From positions 310,001-374,000 of the forward strand of contig RQOL01000882.1 of assembly GCA_013076295.1 (NCBI GenBank): DNA of 64,000 nucleotides, given 5' to 3'. The notes beneath the pieces are model-generated. The model was not told where the DNA came from. It saw only the letters and a list, made by a program, of their open reading frames with translations, and did no database searches. Origin of the DNA: Sanderia malayensis (lineage: Eukaryota > Cnidaria > Scyphozoa > Semaeostomeae > Pelagiidae). Each line of letters starts with the position of its first letter. Position 1 is the first letter of the stretch. Below are positions 37,380 through 50,424 of this stretch, piece after piece. The position numbers were made by a program, and so were the translations under genes.

Positions 37380-38340
37380 AAACCATGTCTCAGCAACATT
37401 TTTCTCATGTCGTATCGGTGCTTCAACCAGAAATCGCTGAGGAAGTTAGAGAATATTTCCTGAAATCACCAATTCTCAACCCATACGATACTTTGAGGAA
37501 TGAATTGATAAAATGTACCTCATTTTGGGAACCAAAGCAGTTACACTAGCTATTGAATATTCGTCGTTTTATTCCAAACTGTGCAACCATCGTTCAACCA
37601 CTCACAGGTTTTCTGGGCGGTAAACACACCAGAAACGCCCTACATCTCCACGATGCTGCACTTACTTCATTTACAGCCATTAAATAAGCACTTTCCGATG
37701 CTACGTTACTGGTACATCCATCACCCGATGCTCCATATTGCCCCAGGGTTAATGCATATAACGTTGCCATAGGATCTGTTCTACAACAACGCATTTGTGG
37801 TTCTTGGCAGCTGATTCTTTTCAATACGATTACAGCCCGCCGAAATCAAATATAGAACATTTGGTCGTGAACTGCTCGCCGTATATCTTTCACTTCGTCA
37901 TTTCCGACATTTTCTGGAAGGTCGCAAATTGTACGTTCTCATCGACCATAAGCCTCGTACACATGTACAGCCGTACGCATTAGCCTCGTCCGGCGATCGT
38001 CATTCTCCACGCGAAATCCGCCATCTTGACTTGATATCGCAATTTACTTCATATAAAATGTCATTGCTGACGCCTTGTCAAGAGCTGATGAAGTTAATTC
38101 ATTACACCTGGCATCCCCAATCGATTTCCCATTTCTCTCCAAAGCACAACAAGAAGACACAGATCTACATCAATTGAACGCTACATGTTCACTAAAGCGG
38201 TTACACCAGCTATTGAATGCTGAAGAGTTGGGAGATCACAAGCCGTCTCAACTACTTCGAAAGATGCAGCAAGTCGACTTTTTCGTTGGATTTTTATTAT
38301 TGCGGATATTCCCACACCTATTATTTGAGCCGATTTCCTT
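37380..38340 (+). pseudogene. Decayed Ty3/gypsy retrotransposon fragment (gag and RNase H pieces)
   Basis: Broken frames resemble a gag-like start (LQPEIAEEVREYF), an RNase H-like stretch ending RHFRHFLEGRKLYVLIDHKP, and near 38200 another gag-like piece (QLLNAEELGDHKPSQLLRKM) out of the usual order. Stops and frameshifts interrupt all of them. No integrase is seen. A related, longer copy is at 58.1-59.9 kb in unit 2, so the insertion predates the unit duplication. Confidence 0.75.
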
Positions 38341-38599
38341 TCACATTTTTCGTTAAATGTTAACGTTCGTCATATCGTCTACTATTCCATACAACTACTT
38401 TAATTTAAAAGCTCAAAATATTCCTTCATCAGAAATCTCACCTCAGCTAATGTTTGCGATTCCCGAAGTTAACCACAAAGACAAGGAACTTCTTACCAAA
38501 TTTAACTCAATAATGACGAATAAGCAGTCAAACATGATGTAACACACCACATTGAAACAAAAGGTCCTCCTGTCTTCAGCCGTTAACGCCGTCTTGCAC

Positions 38600-38779
38600 C
38601 TGGTCGATTGGCACCTTGCACGTGATCGATTGGCACGTAACGAAATCGAAACAAACCCCAAAGTTCTTCCTTCTTGCTTTCTCGTTTCGCCCTTTTCCAT
38701 GCGGATTATGCTGACACTGTTTATTGTTTTGACCACTTCGATTTTAATTATAAAATTGCAGTTTTGAAGACTATAGGAG
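38600..38779 (+). promoter_or_regulatory. NLR gene 2 promoter and non-coding first exon
   Basis: CACGTGATCG and GAAATCGAAAC (38642-38652) are followed by the same pyrimidine-rich and GACTATAGGAG-donor block as in gene 1 (donor after 38779). Similarity to the gene 1 and gene 3 starts is the support. Confidence 0.6.
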
Positions 38780-39353
38780 GTAAGTTTAAAAGTCTGAGCA
38801 CTTTATTACTAAATTATTTTATAATTAATGTATTTCTTATTTTTAGAAGAGACTCTTTAAATGTTTTATGACTTTTGATTTCAACATGGGCGTATCAATT
38901 CCCCCGCTGGAGGAATTTCCAAGGAGGTATTTCCCCTTGTAACAGGATTACATTCTCGCTATAGTGTAGCCTCGTATTCATGTAATTATTGTGATCAAGT
39001 GTTCATGTCAATCAATGTCAATCATGTATAATATAAATAGCTTTGTCAATTGTATTTAATTCATTCTTGTTCTCGTATTATCAGTTACATATATTTCATA
39101 TTCGATTATCACGATTATCACTTATTCGCACGAGTCTTTTTGAGTTGCATTACGTAATGGTAGCTCGACCACCATTACACCCTGGGAGACACCCTTCTCT
39201 GCTGGCAGCCCTTTTCAATCCCAAAATCCCGAGCGGCCTCATTTTCTTTTGTTATGCTACTTATGGAGCCCTAATCCACCAATCATGAGGGGATTAAAGT
39301 GCACGTGATGTCTTAGATTGAAAGTAAACCAAAGCGAAAGTTTTAGTTTTTAA

Positions 39354-40311
39354 CAGGGTTGCCATATTGGCATATTATATGCCAAATTCGGCGTATTTGG
39401 CATATTTTGAAGTTGCTTTGCATATAAAATTTCTGTTTGGCATATTTCCTAAATTTGGCATATTTTTGGCATATTTCGGGTCAATTTTCAAAAACACATT
39501 TTTCCTTCTTATAACCACACGCTTGACATAAAAATCCTTCAGCAGCGCTTCAAAATCACACAAGATATAAAACAAAGCACAGTTTACACTTGTCTCTCTA
39601 GATTAACAACACGCATATTACATCAGTGCTCGAAATCCGTTTTGGATTTGTCATTCTGAGTCGTGATCACCCTGATGCTGAGGCAACAATATGCAATTCT
39701 GTTTGTATGTTACACTCTTTTTTTATAAGAATATACTTTATAAGAATAACGAGGCTCAAAATTCGTGAAATTTAAGGAAATTTTAAGAATATTGTCAGGC
39801 TCACGATCTTGTTAAACTATTATTTTTAGGAGGCGCTTTTTATTTTTGACTTGGTGTCCTTTTCACAGGCAATGGTTTTAAATACATTCGTCTAAATTTC
39901 GATTAAAGTCTGTGCTACAGGAAATAAGGACTGATTCTGTTAGCCATTGTAATAGTTGTGCATTTGGCATTTATGATAATAATAGCAATGTATTGCCATA
40001 TCCGTATTTTCTGTCGCGCTAAGAATAATTTAAGAATATCCAGAGGCTCAAAATAGAAAAAAATTAAGAATATTGAGGCTCAGCAAAAATTTAAGTATTC
40101 TTATAAAACGAAAAGAGTGTAATTGCTAAAATTATATATGCTTTATGCCAGAGATAAAAAAGAGAATAGCAAAATTTATCCTTTCATGATCTTCTCCGCA
40201 GCTACACAATGCCCCTGCGGAGGATTTTTTGAATTTGGCATATTTTAGCCTAATTTGGCATAATTTTTACATGGATTGGCATATTTTGAAATTTCAAATC
40301 TGGCAACCCTG
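39354..40311. mobile_element. hAT-type non-autonomous element with 8-bp target duplication
   Basis: The ends CAGGGTTGCCA and TGGCAACCCTG are perfect inverted repeats flanked by GTTTTTAA at 39346-39353 and 40312-40319. CAGGGTTGCC termini and an 8-bp duplication are typical of hAT. The arms are full of TTGGCATATTT words. A second element (39713-40119) is nested inside. It lies in gene 2 intron 1. Confidence 0.93.
39713..40119. mobile_element. TA-flanked MITE nested in the hAT element
   Basis: Ends CACTCTTTTTTTATAAGAAT (left) and TTCTTATAAAACGAAAAGAGTG (right, shown in two parts: TTCTTATAAAACG then AAAAGAGTG) are flanked by TA. It is the same terminal design as 24152-24565. Nesting shows it moved after the hAT insertion. 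Confidence 0.88.
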
Positions 40312-40319
40312 GTTTTTAA

Positions 40320-41573
40320 TTTAATCATTTCATTTGTCTGTCGTTTCGTTGTCCACTTAGATTTCAATTTATTTCTTCAACTGCTGACTGTTTGTTGCTT
40401 GAACCAGAAAAAGTAAGTTCATGGTTTTATTCTTCTGATTATATCTTAACGAATATAGTATAACTAATTCATCATCCAATGTTAAAGGATTCTTTTTAAA
40501 TGTTTTACAACTTTCATTTCAACACGGGCGTATGAAATCTCACTTACATAAAACCTGGACCATTTCGAAAGCTGGGTTTCAGGTTGCAGATGACCAACTT
40601 TGATGTATTCAAAATGGAGTTATTTTTTATGTTAATCTACAAGTAAGCTATCAAAATACAGATGATTTTTTGTAAGGTATCCATGACAAAGTTTCGTGTT
40701 CTTTTCATTCGTTTTTCACATATAAAACTGATTTTTCCTGAGTGGAATATTCACTTCCTTGTTCAACATGTATTGTTTGTTGAATTAAAAACTCCAGCTC
40801 CCAAACATTTTTGTTTGTTTATTCATAATTAACATGTTCATCTGCAAACACTGTATAAAATTTCATAAGATTATTAATCATTAACATGGAAGAGAAAAAA
40901 CTCTTTTTCTCGGGTGTGGTGCACGTTAAAGATGGGCGTGTATGCTGCATGCATGAAGTAATTCCACTGCCAAAATAAAGTTAGGGTTAGGGTCAGATGG
41001 TCTTTCAGTGTCATAAGTTGGCTACTTTGCAGGAGTATACATAACGTAATGATGCTGCCGATGTACACTTGCAGTATCATTATGTCGCCATTAAGTCCCC
41101 CTGGGGTACTCCCTTCAAATCCTGATAGGGGGTCTTGTCGGGGTTACAGACAACCAAAGCTAAAATTAAAAAATCAACCTCAAATGTTAGTGTAGTACTT
41201 GCAGCAACCTATAAGTGGTAGTATGAGAACCAAATTTATGCCATTCAGTGGTATAAATGTTCTGCAAAAGTTTCATAACAACATGCCAAAAAAGTATGTA
41301 TTTATTTAATTATAAGTAAGTACCAGGTTTAGGAATTGGTTGCTCCTGACTGTAGCATTGACGCCAAGTAGTTTTCGAAGCTAATAATTTATAGTGAGAG
41401 TCTTTCTGTGAACAAAGTGCCCATTTCAGTTGGATCTCTACGGCTGTTGAACACATACAGGCTGGGCACATATACACCTTTTTCAGTCCACATGAATCTC
41501 TCTGTATTTGTTTTGATAAGCTACACGCCTAGCTGCAAACAATTGATATCTATTATATTATTTTCGATTATTA
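40320..41573. other. Gene 2 intron with promoter-block similarity
   Basis: Segment 40500-40860 resembles 60600-60870 (gene 3) and part of 26350-26500 (gene 1), so it belongs to the duplicated 5' region. A short GTTAGGGTTAGGG tract, telomere-like, lies at about 40981. I see no other coding signal. Confidence 0.5.
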
Positions 41574-44500
41574 GAGATCAAAATGGATAAGGAACAAAAA
41601 TGCTTCTACAAGTTGGCGAGAATCATTTTGGACCTACTTTCGGAGAACTTACGTAAGTTGTTCGAAGAAAAGTGGAATTCAAAATACCCCAATGAAAAGT
41701 GGGAAAATACGCCTGTCAGTGGAAAGTTATTATTAAGCTGCATTCCAAGTAATGTCAGGAATCCAATGAAAGATGTTGCCGAGAATTTGCGAAATGGTGA
41801 CGTCAAAAATTGGGACCCAACTACCCTTTTCTGGGTTTTTCAGCAATCGGGATTAAATCTCATTCAGCCAAGCCGTCCATTGGAGCAGGTGATCTTTCCT
41901 TTGTTACACTCTGAATATTTGGACATAGCTAGAGGAATTCGAAATGAATGTTTTGCACATGCAACAAAGGCTTCCATCCAATTTAATGATTTTCGCTATA
42001 TTGTTACAAAGTTCATGACTTTCCCTGAAAGCCTGTTTGGAATGTCATTCTACAAAGATCTTAATAAAATAGTTAAATCGGATATTACTAAAACAAAAAG
42101 CGAACAACTCAAAAATCCGCTTGAAGTACAAATGAAAGTCAATTCTGCATATGTTGATTGGCTTGAAGATATCCAAGTGGACATTGAAGCTCCAACAGAA
42201 GTTATAAAAGGTTTGTATTTTATAATTATCTTGCATTGTGTGCCTTCATGACATTTCAGAGGGACATTAATAAAAAAGAGATATAGTCTGGGTGACGTTT
42301 GTGTGAACTTTTCTTTGATGCCTTTAATTGTTACTTATTTTCCTAGGTGCTACACACATCGAGTATCATGGACCAGTCATAAACATCAATGTTTCTGACG
42401 AAGCATCTGCAACATTTGGCACTATTGAACAAGGTTAGTGTTTTGGCTAGGGCAAATAATACTCAATGCAAGTTAGACATAGTAATTGTTTTGTGTTTGC
42501 TTGCATTCGCTCACTTGAACAGCGAATGAGAAACCAATGTCATATCACACAAATCACATCTTGGTGTATTTTTGCAGATATAGCAAGCGGCATGATGTAG
42601 CTATCGTTTTCTTATCGTAGCTCTGATTTGCATTTGGGCATTGAATAGGTTTATTTTGTGCTTCAATGAAAATTGTAATGCTTTCTATCACTTTTCTATC
42701 ACTTCCATTGGCTCGCAGCATGTAACCTTGAAGTACTATTACTGTTGGAAATCTAAAAAACATTTTAAAAGGAAGAAATGGTATATTTTGCGATGTGTTC
42801 GTCATTCAATAATATCTTTGTAGTATGTTGATCATTCACTTAATTCACACAAATTATCAGGAATTTGATTTGTGAGAAAATATTAAACGCTGCCTGAAGT
42901 TTTTGATTGAGAAAATTTGGTTTGCTGTAACAGATTATATATTCATTCAGATACTTTGTTGCAAGTCTGCAAGTCATACTAGAAGGAGCAAGATTTCTTT
43001 GAAGTAGTTTCCATTAAGTAAATTGTAATTAAGGTCAGAGTTAATTATTAAGTTCTCAATACAGCTATTTGTTTATTAGGTACAAATCGCACGTATGAAA
43101 ATGTTGGAACTGTGCTTGAAAATGTTTCTAGTAACAGTCAAGTAACAACTGGGTCTGCGATGTTTGCCTCTCCAAGCTTGCAAGGTACTTTTCATAATTG
43201 TGCTTATCATTGTATTGTAAACTTTTAAGATGATTTATGTTCAGATAATTTTTTCGTTTAAAGACTAGAGTGAGATGGGGACCTATGTAATATGATGGCC
43301 CATTAGCAGCCCAGTAGTCAAAATTCGGCGATAAAACAGCAGGCATGGATAACTGCATGGGGCATACACTTTCCTCCTTGCCCCTATAACCCCACTTTAT
43401 TTCTCTATCCTGTTTATTAAGGGGTGTTGTTGTTTCCAAACCATCAACAATGCTCAATTTATTGGCCAAATTTCATACACAACTTTTGAGTTTAACTCAA
43501 TCCATGCTTGGTTCTAAACGTCTCCTTGTAGTCATTTGATGTATAATGATCCAAAGGATTTTTTTCTTTCTTGTCTGTGACTGTGTTGGAACTTAAGTCA
43601 AATGTTTTTCTTCGTATAGATGTAAATGGGGATAAAGAAGCTGTTTTAAGCAAACCCCAGTCTGCAAATGGTAAGTTTGCAAACTTTCTTAAATCTAATG
43701 ATTTCTAATTGGAAAGAATGTGAGCACTTGCAACTATATTTGCAACATGTTTTTCAACAAAAAGACTTAAAGTGCCCCTACGGCTTTTTTTTTTATTTGT
43801 GAATTTAATAAACTTGGTACGCTGATTTCATATCTGAAAATTATTTTTAAATCAGACGCATAGTTCACGAGTTATAACGTGTGGAAGTGTCGATGTTTCG
43901 TCATTTTCGCCATTTTCCTTGGCTCACTTTTAGGACTGACTGGGTCAAGTCCGACTATGACATCATAGTCAGACAGTGGCTGCTTATTGTGCCCAGTGGC
44001 GGCGGGCGTAGGCCGTGCAATGTTAAAACAGTACGGGATTTCAATAGGATCGAAAACATGATCACAGATATTTGACAAGACCTGGAAATTGTTAGATTTA
44101 TATGTGAAACTGAAACTGGGAAAATATGCCATATATCGATGTGTTTTGGTAGCCTGTGCAAATGCACCCGATAAATCAAGATTTGTAGAGCTTCACAGGA
44201 TTCAGCTTTAAGCTCGCCCTGAAGCTGTAACGAGAAGGAAATGGAGATTTCATCAATTCGCAACGACGGACGAAATTCTAAACTTCGCAGTTAGAAATGC
44301 CAGCATGCAACCATCAATTTCGGTGCAATGACGAAATTCATGTGTAGTAATAAAGAATTGTGTTGCACATTTTCTACACTTGCTGTATCTAATGAAAATC
44401 GAATCGTTTCAAGTTTCTTCAACCACAACGGTTGACCGACACGGATGGATATGGCCATGGCCTAAATCATATTACGTATAGAATTTTGATACCAAATTCA

Positions 44501-47500
44501 AGACAGACGAAAATAGGTCTGGATTCTGGACTCACATTGGAGAATTCTAGACTCACATTGGGAAAATCGCTGCAAAAGACGGTATTATCATCGATTGCTA
44601 TAAATTTGAAGTCTCTGCCCTGAAACTACAACTATATGAGGATCCTTTCAGCAAAAAACCGCATCTCTATCTTGCTTGTACTTCGAAATCAAACGGGAAA
44701 TATTTTGTCACTTGCTCCTCGACATGGCCGCCTGGTCAGGCTGGCCTACCGTAAACATGGTAAAAATTTCAAAGTCTTTCATTTTTACGAAGTTCGAAGT
44801 CTCTGCCCTGAAACTACAACTATGTTAGGATGTTATCAGCAAAAAACCGCATCTCTATCTTGCCTGTACTTCAAAATCAAACGGGAAATATTTTGTCACT
44901 AGCTCTTCGAAAAGGCTGCTTTTCCAACTTGTCGAAGTGGATGTCACCGTTACGAAAACACGGAACAAGCAGAACACAGACTCACATTGGAGAATTCTAG
45001 ACTCACATTGGGAAAGTCGCTGTAAAACACGGTATTATCATTGTTTGCTGTAAATTTGAAGTCTCTGCCCTGAAACTACAACTATATGGGGATGTTTTCA
45101 GCAAAAAACCGCATCTCTATCTTGCTTGTACTTCGAAATCAAACGGGAAATATTTTGTCACTTGCTCTTCGACATGGCCGCCTTGCCAGACTGGCCTACC
45201 GTAAACAAGGTAAACATTTCAAAGACTTTCATTGTTAAGAAATTTGAAGTCTCTGCCCTGAAACTACAACTATATGGGGATGTTTACAGCAAAAAACCGC
45301 ATCTCTATCTTGCTTGTACTTCGAAATCAAACGGGAAATATTTTGTCAATTGCTCTTCAACATGGCCGCCTTGCCAGGCTGGCCTACCGTAAACATGGTA
45401 AAAATTTAAAAGTCTTTCATTTTTAAGAAATTCGACGTCTCTGCCCTGAAACTACAATTATATGAGGATGCTTTCAGCAAAAAACCGCATCTCTATCATG
45501 CCTGTACTTCGAAATCAAACGGGAAATATTTTGTCACTAGCTCTTCGAAAAGGCTGCTTTTCCAACTTGTCGAAGTGGATGTCCACGTTACTAAAACACG
45601 GAACAAGCAGAACACAGACGAACATTCTTTTCTGGATAAACATTGGAAATCAAACGGGAAATGTTTTGTCATGACATTCAGATGGTAACACGCTTAGTTT
45701 AAGTTCAATTTCGACTTCAGTTCGTCTTGCGTAATTGATTACATTTTTTGCTTTTGTACCCCAGGAATTAAGCATCATTGCATTGTTATGTCACTTTTTG
45801 GTATTTTCTCATGGATTTCGGAATTTATATGAATTACAATACTGCCTTGCGTGTACGTCCTAATTGTTGATTCCAATTTACCTTTACCTTTAATATAAGT
45901 AGCTTCTACTTGGAAGTTTAATTTAGTTAATTTTGGAATATTGTAAAAGACAGTCATATTCTCTTTGCTTGTCGTTTATGTCTTTGTCAATTCTTGTTGC
46001 GGGAATCTTTCTCAAATGCACCCAGTAGGCATCGTGTCAGGTAAATTTATATCTGCCATCGATGAATCTTGAATTGAGTTGAATTGCCATCTATGTTGGA
46101 GGCTGTGCCTATGTATCCGATCCGTTCATTTACTTTAACGAATAACCGTATTTCAAAAATGATTGTTAAGGATAAGAAATTTGATAAGTATTGGCAAAAG
46201 TAACAATTTTTCAATTGTTTTTATCGAAAGTTCCCGCTCAAGCGGACTTTAGACATATTTTTCCTCTGTTCTGTTTGTTCCGTGTTTTAGTAACGTCAAC
46301 AGCCACTTCGAAAAGTTGAAAAGGCAGTGACAAAACATTTCCCGTTTGATTTCGAAGTACAAGCAAGAAAGAGATGCGGTTTTTTGTTGAAAACATCCCC
46401 CTATTGTTGTAGTTTCAGGGCAGAGACTTCAATTTATAACAATCGATGATAATTCGGTCTTTTGCAGCAACTTTCCCAATGTGAGTCTGGAATCTCAAAT
46501 GTGAGTTTGTGTTCTGCTTGTTCCGTGTTTTAGTAGCGTCGATATCCACTTCGAAAACTTGGAAAAGCAGCCTTTTCGCAGAGCTAGTGACAAAATATTT
46601 CCCGTTTGATTTCCAAGCACAAGCATGATAAAGATGCGGTTTTTTGCTGAAAACATCCCCATATAGTTGTAGTTTCAGGGCAGAGACTTCGAATTTCTTA
46701 AAAATGAAAGACTTTGAAATTTTTGTCATGTTTACGGTAGGCCAGCCTGGCCAGGCGGCCATGTCGAGGAGCAAGTGACAAAATATTTCCCGTTTGATTT
46801 CGAAGTACAAGCAAGATAGAGATACGGTTTTTTGCTGAAAACATCCTAACATAGTTGTACTTTCAGGGCAGAGACTTTGAATTTCTTAAAAATGAAAGAC
46901 TTCGAAATTTTTACCATGTTTACGGTAGGCCCGCCTGGCCAGGCGGCCATGTCGAGGAGCAAGTGACAAAATATTTCCCGTTTGATTTCGAAGTACAAGC
47001 AAGATAGAGATGCGGTTTTTTGCTGAAAGTATCCTCATATAGTTGTAGTTTCAGGGCAGAGACTTCGAATTTGTAGTAATTAATGATAATACCGTCTTTT
47101 ACAGCGACTTTCCCAATGTGAGTCTGGAATCCCAAAGTGAGTCTAGATTCCAGACCTATTTTCGTCTGTCTTGAATTTGGTAATTTTGATACACTTTTAC
47201 TTCATCAGATCACAACAGAAACATGATATTTCAGATCCAGTTAATTGCCCAGAAAGTTCTCTTTCGACATTTCTTTTCTCGCTCACATCTCTTTCATAGC
47301 TTTCAGTGAAAGAGTTTTCAGCCAAATAGGATCAAATGCATCAGGTTCTCCTTCATCGGTCTGCTTTACTCTACGATACGATCAATCCTATCCCCTCGCC
47401 ATCTTCGCATTCCTCGGCACTGCAATCCCTACTGTCATGAACTACTATCCGACTAAGAATGTTTAATTTATGGAAATTTTCTATTCAATTCTGATCACCA

Positions 47501-50424
47501 AAATTGCACAAATACCCACGAATACACATAACGAGACAAGACAAAGCGCAAACAACATTATCTATTATACTGAATGTATTATACGTAATCTAGGCCTACG
47601 CCCGCCGCCACTGAGCACAGTGAGCAGCCACTACATGGGAATTTTGTATTTCCTCCCCACAGCTGCAAACTCGTCAAAAACTTTTCAAATTCCAATCCCA
47701 TTATGCGCCGACCTGTTTCTCATCACCAAAGTTAAAAAAATCAAATACCAAGCTCATCGTTTGCGAGAAAAGCTCATGTCAAATTTGTTGCTTCAGTACG
47801 GGAAAATAACGGGGTCCGACTATGATGTCATAGTCGGACTCGACCCAGTCCTAAAAGTGAGACACGAAAGTGTGAACGCAATCTCTCGCAACTCAACAAC
47901 TACTCGTCAGATCAAAAAAATATAAACGGTATCAGAATCAGCGCATTCGATTCTATACTTTTAGCTAATAAAAAAAACCGTAGGGGCACTTTAAGTCCAT
48001 ATAATGATATGATGATTGTATTATTCATCAATGTACGAAATCTATTTTTTATCATCTGTGCCGTCTTGACAAGGGAAGCAAATTGTCCACCAGTGCAACC
48101 CCAATCTGTTCTGTTAGTTTCATTCCATTCGGCGACATCTTGTTTTTGCCTACCCGCATTGCACTTTGCCCTTCAAATTAGCCAATTCATATGATCAACT
48201 TATTGCAGCCTCATCACTAATTATGATAATTTTGATGATGGCCTTAATCATAAGTATTATAAGCATTTTTGGTTCCATTGTGTCCGTTAAGTTTTAATAT
48301 TTTGAAAAATTGTTTGGTTTCTTTATGCTTCATATTACCATGAAGTAACCCAGCTGTTTTCAACGCATGCGCATTTCGTGTTTCGTATATTTTGGCGGTT
48401 TGACTTTAGTTTTGCATTGCGCCATATGAAACAAAGTTTATTCTGCTTTTTAGTTATTGTTAGAAATCCTTTCATTTTTGTTAGACTTTTCTGGATTGAG
48501 AGAGAGATATCGGAAAGAATGTGCGAAACATGAAGTCAATTGTGTAGAGCATGGTTGTATCAAGCCACTAAATGTTGACATTCAAGATTTTGCAGTAAAT
48601 TTGAGAATTAGAGAAGAGAAGAGAAGTCCAGCTGCTGATAAGACCTATCACGGCGAAATGGCCAGACACATGGAGTCTTTGAAAGATGATGGTCAGAATA
48701 TTGAAGTCGGGGAGCTGTTGAATATGCTGCATGAAAATAACAAACACCGAATTTTCTTTGTCGGCGGAGTAGCTGGAATTGGGAAGTCTGTTCTGGCGAA
48801 AAGAATTGCCTACGACTGGTCATGCAGTGAAGTGTACAGGCATATAAAGTGTCTGTTGTACATAACATGCAGAAAGTTAAACATCTTCCTTCAGAAAAGT
48901 GACAAAGAAATTGAAGTTGAGGACATTGAAAAATATTTTGAAGATGTCCCCGTAAGGGATGATAAGGCTACGTTGTTTCTTATTGATGGGCTCGATGAAC
49001 TTCAAAAACCTGACCTGATTCAAGCATTCACTGAGAAATTTTCCAAATCAAGTTTTCTAATCCTTGGAAGGCATCATAGTCGACACTTTGTTGATAAAAC
49101 CAAAGAGAGGTACCGACATTTGGAAATCCTTGGGCTTGATGAGAATCAAATTCAGAAATATATTGAGAAATTTGACAAATTATCAACATCCGCGACTGAG
49201 AATCAACAGGAAAGTGGAAAAAGTACAGCAAATTCGATCAGCAGCGTTTCGGAAAGTTCTGCAAATATCTCAACTATAATTTTAATCCCGCAATTTTTGA
49301 ATACCATCTGCTGTGTTTTCAATTTAACAACAGAAGAAAAGGTCATCACTAGGAAAACAGACCTTTATAGCTGGACGCTATTTCTTTTGGTGAATCAGCA
49401 CTTTGGATCGAAGAAATCAGACGGCAAAATATCAATTGTTGGATGGGAGAAGTTTTCTGATTATTCCCAACAACTTCTGCAGCTTTGTAAACAAGCATTC
49501 AATCTATACATTTCCGGAGAAATTATTTTCAAGAAGACTGAATTGGAATGCACAGATGAGGCCTTCATTCAAGGATTCTTGTTGGGGATGAAGAACAAAT
49601 TTGGCGACATTACTCGATACATGTTCAAACATCTAACCATGATGGAATTTTTCGCTTCCATTTTTGTTTACTTGGATGAAAATAGAACCGCGTTGGTTAA
49701 TGAATTGTTGAAGAGTCGTCATTACGAAGTTGTTTCGTTCCTGTGCAGTTTCTTACGATTCAGTTTGATGGATCGAGATTCATTTGATGAAGAGGATGAA
49801 GTATCTTATAAGTTATTGCAACAACTTTCGGATGGAGACAAGGTTTGTGAACTTTAAGTTAAAAGCTGATCATAATAATGATTGTTAATTGTATATTATT
49901 TGTATTAATATAATAGATGACTATTTTATTTCTTGTCAGTTGAGAACAAGCCCTGCTGGTAGATTGATCGCACGTGAAGACGCACAAAATTTAATCCTTG
50001 ACATTTTAAACAAGGTTGGCGAACTTCAATTTATAGTTGTTGATTATGATTCTAATAGTATATTAAATAGTGTATTATTATACATTATACTTCCTAACTA
50101 TTTCCTAATCAGGTTGAAGAAATTCAAGTTGGTGAAGATCGATTTCTGCTGAAGCTCAGATTCATATCGGACTGTTTAGAGGCGACCGATAAAGTCGGTG
50201 ATACAAGTTTCTTGAGGAACCTGCTCAACACAATCACACCGAGTTCAAGTGTCGAAGTGAGCCCTACTCTTTTTGAGCACGAGAACCTGTTAACTATCCT
50301 GAGGTTGGCAATCAAAAATGGATTAAAAGAAGCTGACATTAAGAAAATTTTCAATGGAGTTAAATTTAGCATGGCTGGTTTGAAGCAGATGGATATAGTT
50401 TTATATTCTTTTTTATTCTTTTAG
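41574..50424 (+). CDS. NLR gene 2: HEPN (DZIP3-type) + NACHT, truncated
   Basis: Exons: 41574-42210 (ATG 41583), 42347-42433, 43080-43184, 43620-43670, 48485-49842, 49940-50014 and 50113-50424. Phases agree, giving about 871 residues. The first exon encodes a DZIP3-like HEPN domain (ARIILDLLSENLRKLFEEKW; R120-N-x4-H126, the HEPN RNxxxxH motif). Three phase-1 linker exons follow, then a NACHT exon with GVAGIGKS and TLFLIDGLDEL. The frame stops at 50422-50424 inside a T-rich insertion absent from gene 1, so the LRR-like and TIR-like parts are cut off. HEPN domains with this motif are often RNases; that activity here is inference. The HEPN exon sits in the slot taken by the connexin-like exon in gene 1. 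A 4.2-kb transposon lies in the intron before NACHT. Confidence 0.75.
41583..42210 (+). other. HEPN domain exon of gene 2
   Basis: 209 residues, ending at a phase-1 junction. The helical sequence has W-N-S-K-Y-P and the RNxxxxH motif (RNECFAH, residues 120-126). Similar DZIP3-type HEPN domains head many invertebrate NACHT proteins. In gene 3 the same exon is reduced to its first three and last four codons. Confidence 0.8.
43771..47990. mobile_element. 4.2-kb inverted-repeat transposon with TTAA target duplication
   Basis: The ends AGTGCCCCTACGG and CCGTAGGGGCACT are flanked by TTAA (43767-43770, 47991-47994), and the gene 1 intron is uninterrupted at this place (GACTTAAGTCC near 28646). TTAA duplication is typical of piggyBac. 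Imperfect terminal repeats extend about 250 bp inwards and share GTCCGACTATGACATCATAG. Inside, several direct repeats of about 190-250 bp (CTGCCCTGAAACTACAACTA) at 44.5-45.66 kb are mirrored by inverted copies at 46.3-47.1 kb. I find no convincing transposase, so it looks non-autonomous. Confidence 0.9.
48485..49842 (+). other. NACHT ATPase exon, gene 2
   Basis: A 1,358-nt exon collinear with 29123-30501 of gene 1 and very similar in protein. Walker A (GVAGIGKSVLAKRIAYDW) and Walker B (TLFLIDGLDEL) are intact, with no stop or frameshift. Small in-frame length differences lie in the linker before DDKATLF. Confidence 0.93.

Larger units (their letters stand above)
34303..37463 (+). other. Downstream exon-like blocks of unit 1
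   Basis: Blocks conserved in unit 2 with protein-like change follow the gene 1 stop. Near 34590-34707 a frame reads DGVTCGWP...WTIYPAGNGNARFK. Exons 35803-35909 (SQLCETMVTRDYLLRRAIQL), 36878-36969 (acidic, EDKDLEDSERRTTKDDFQ) and 37288 onward (TKKLLKNLGVKDV) join in consistent phases (0-2, 2-1, 1). They may be a further C-terminal part of gene 1 through alternative splicing, or a small separate gene. I recognise no domain. Confidence 0.4.

Noticed and set aside
43128..43469. Minus-strand open frame with a partner at 63376-63558 in gene 3
   Set aside because: Although similar in two units, this follows from unit duplication. It lies antisense in an intron, overlaps an exon end, and has no recognisable domain.
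46415..47135. Cys-containing repeat protein (SALKLQLYGD units) inside the TTAA element
   Set aside because: The frames come from repeated DNA units, appear on both strands and have no start or splice context.
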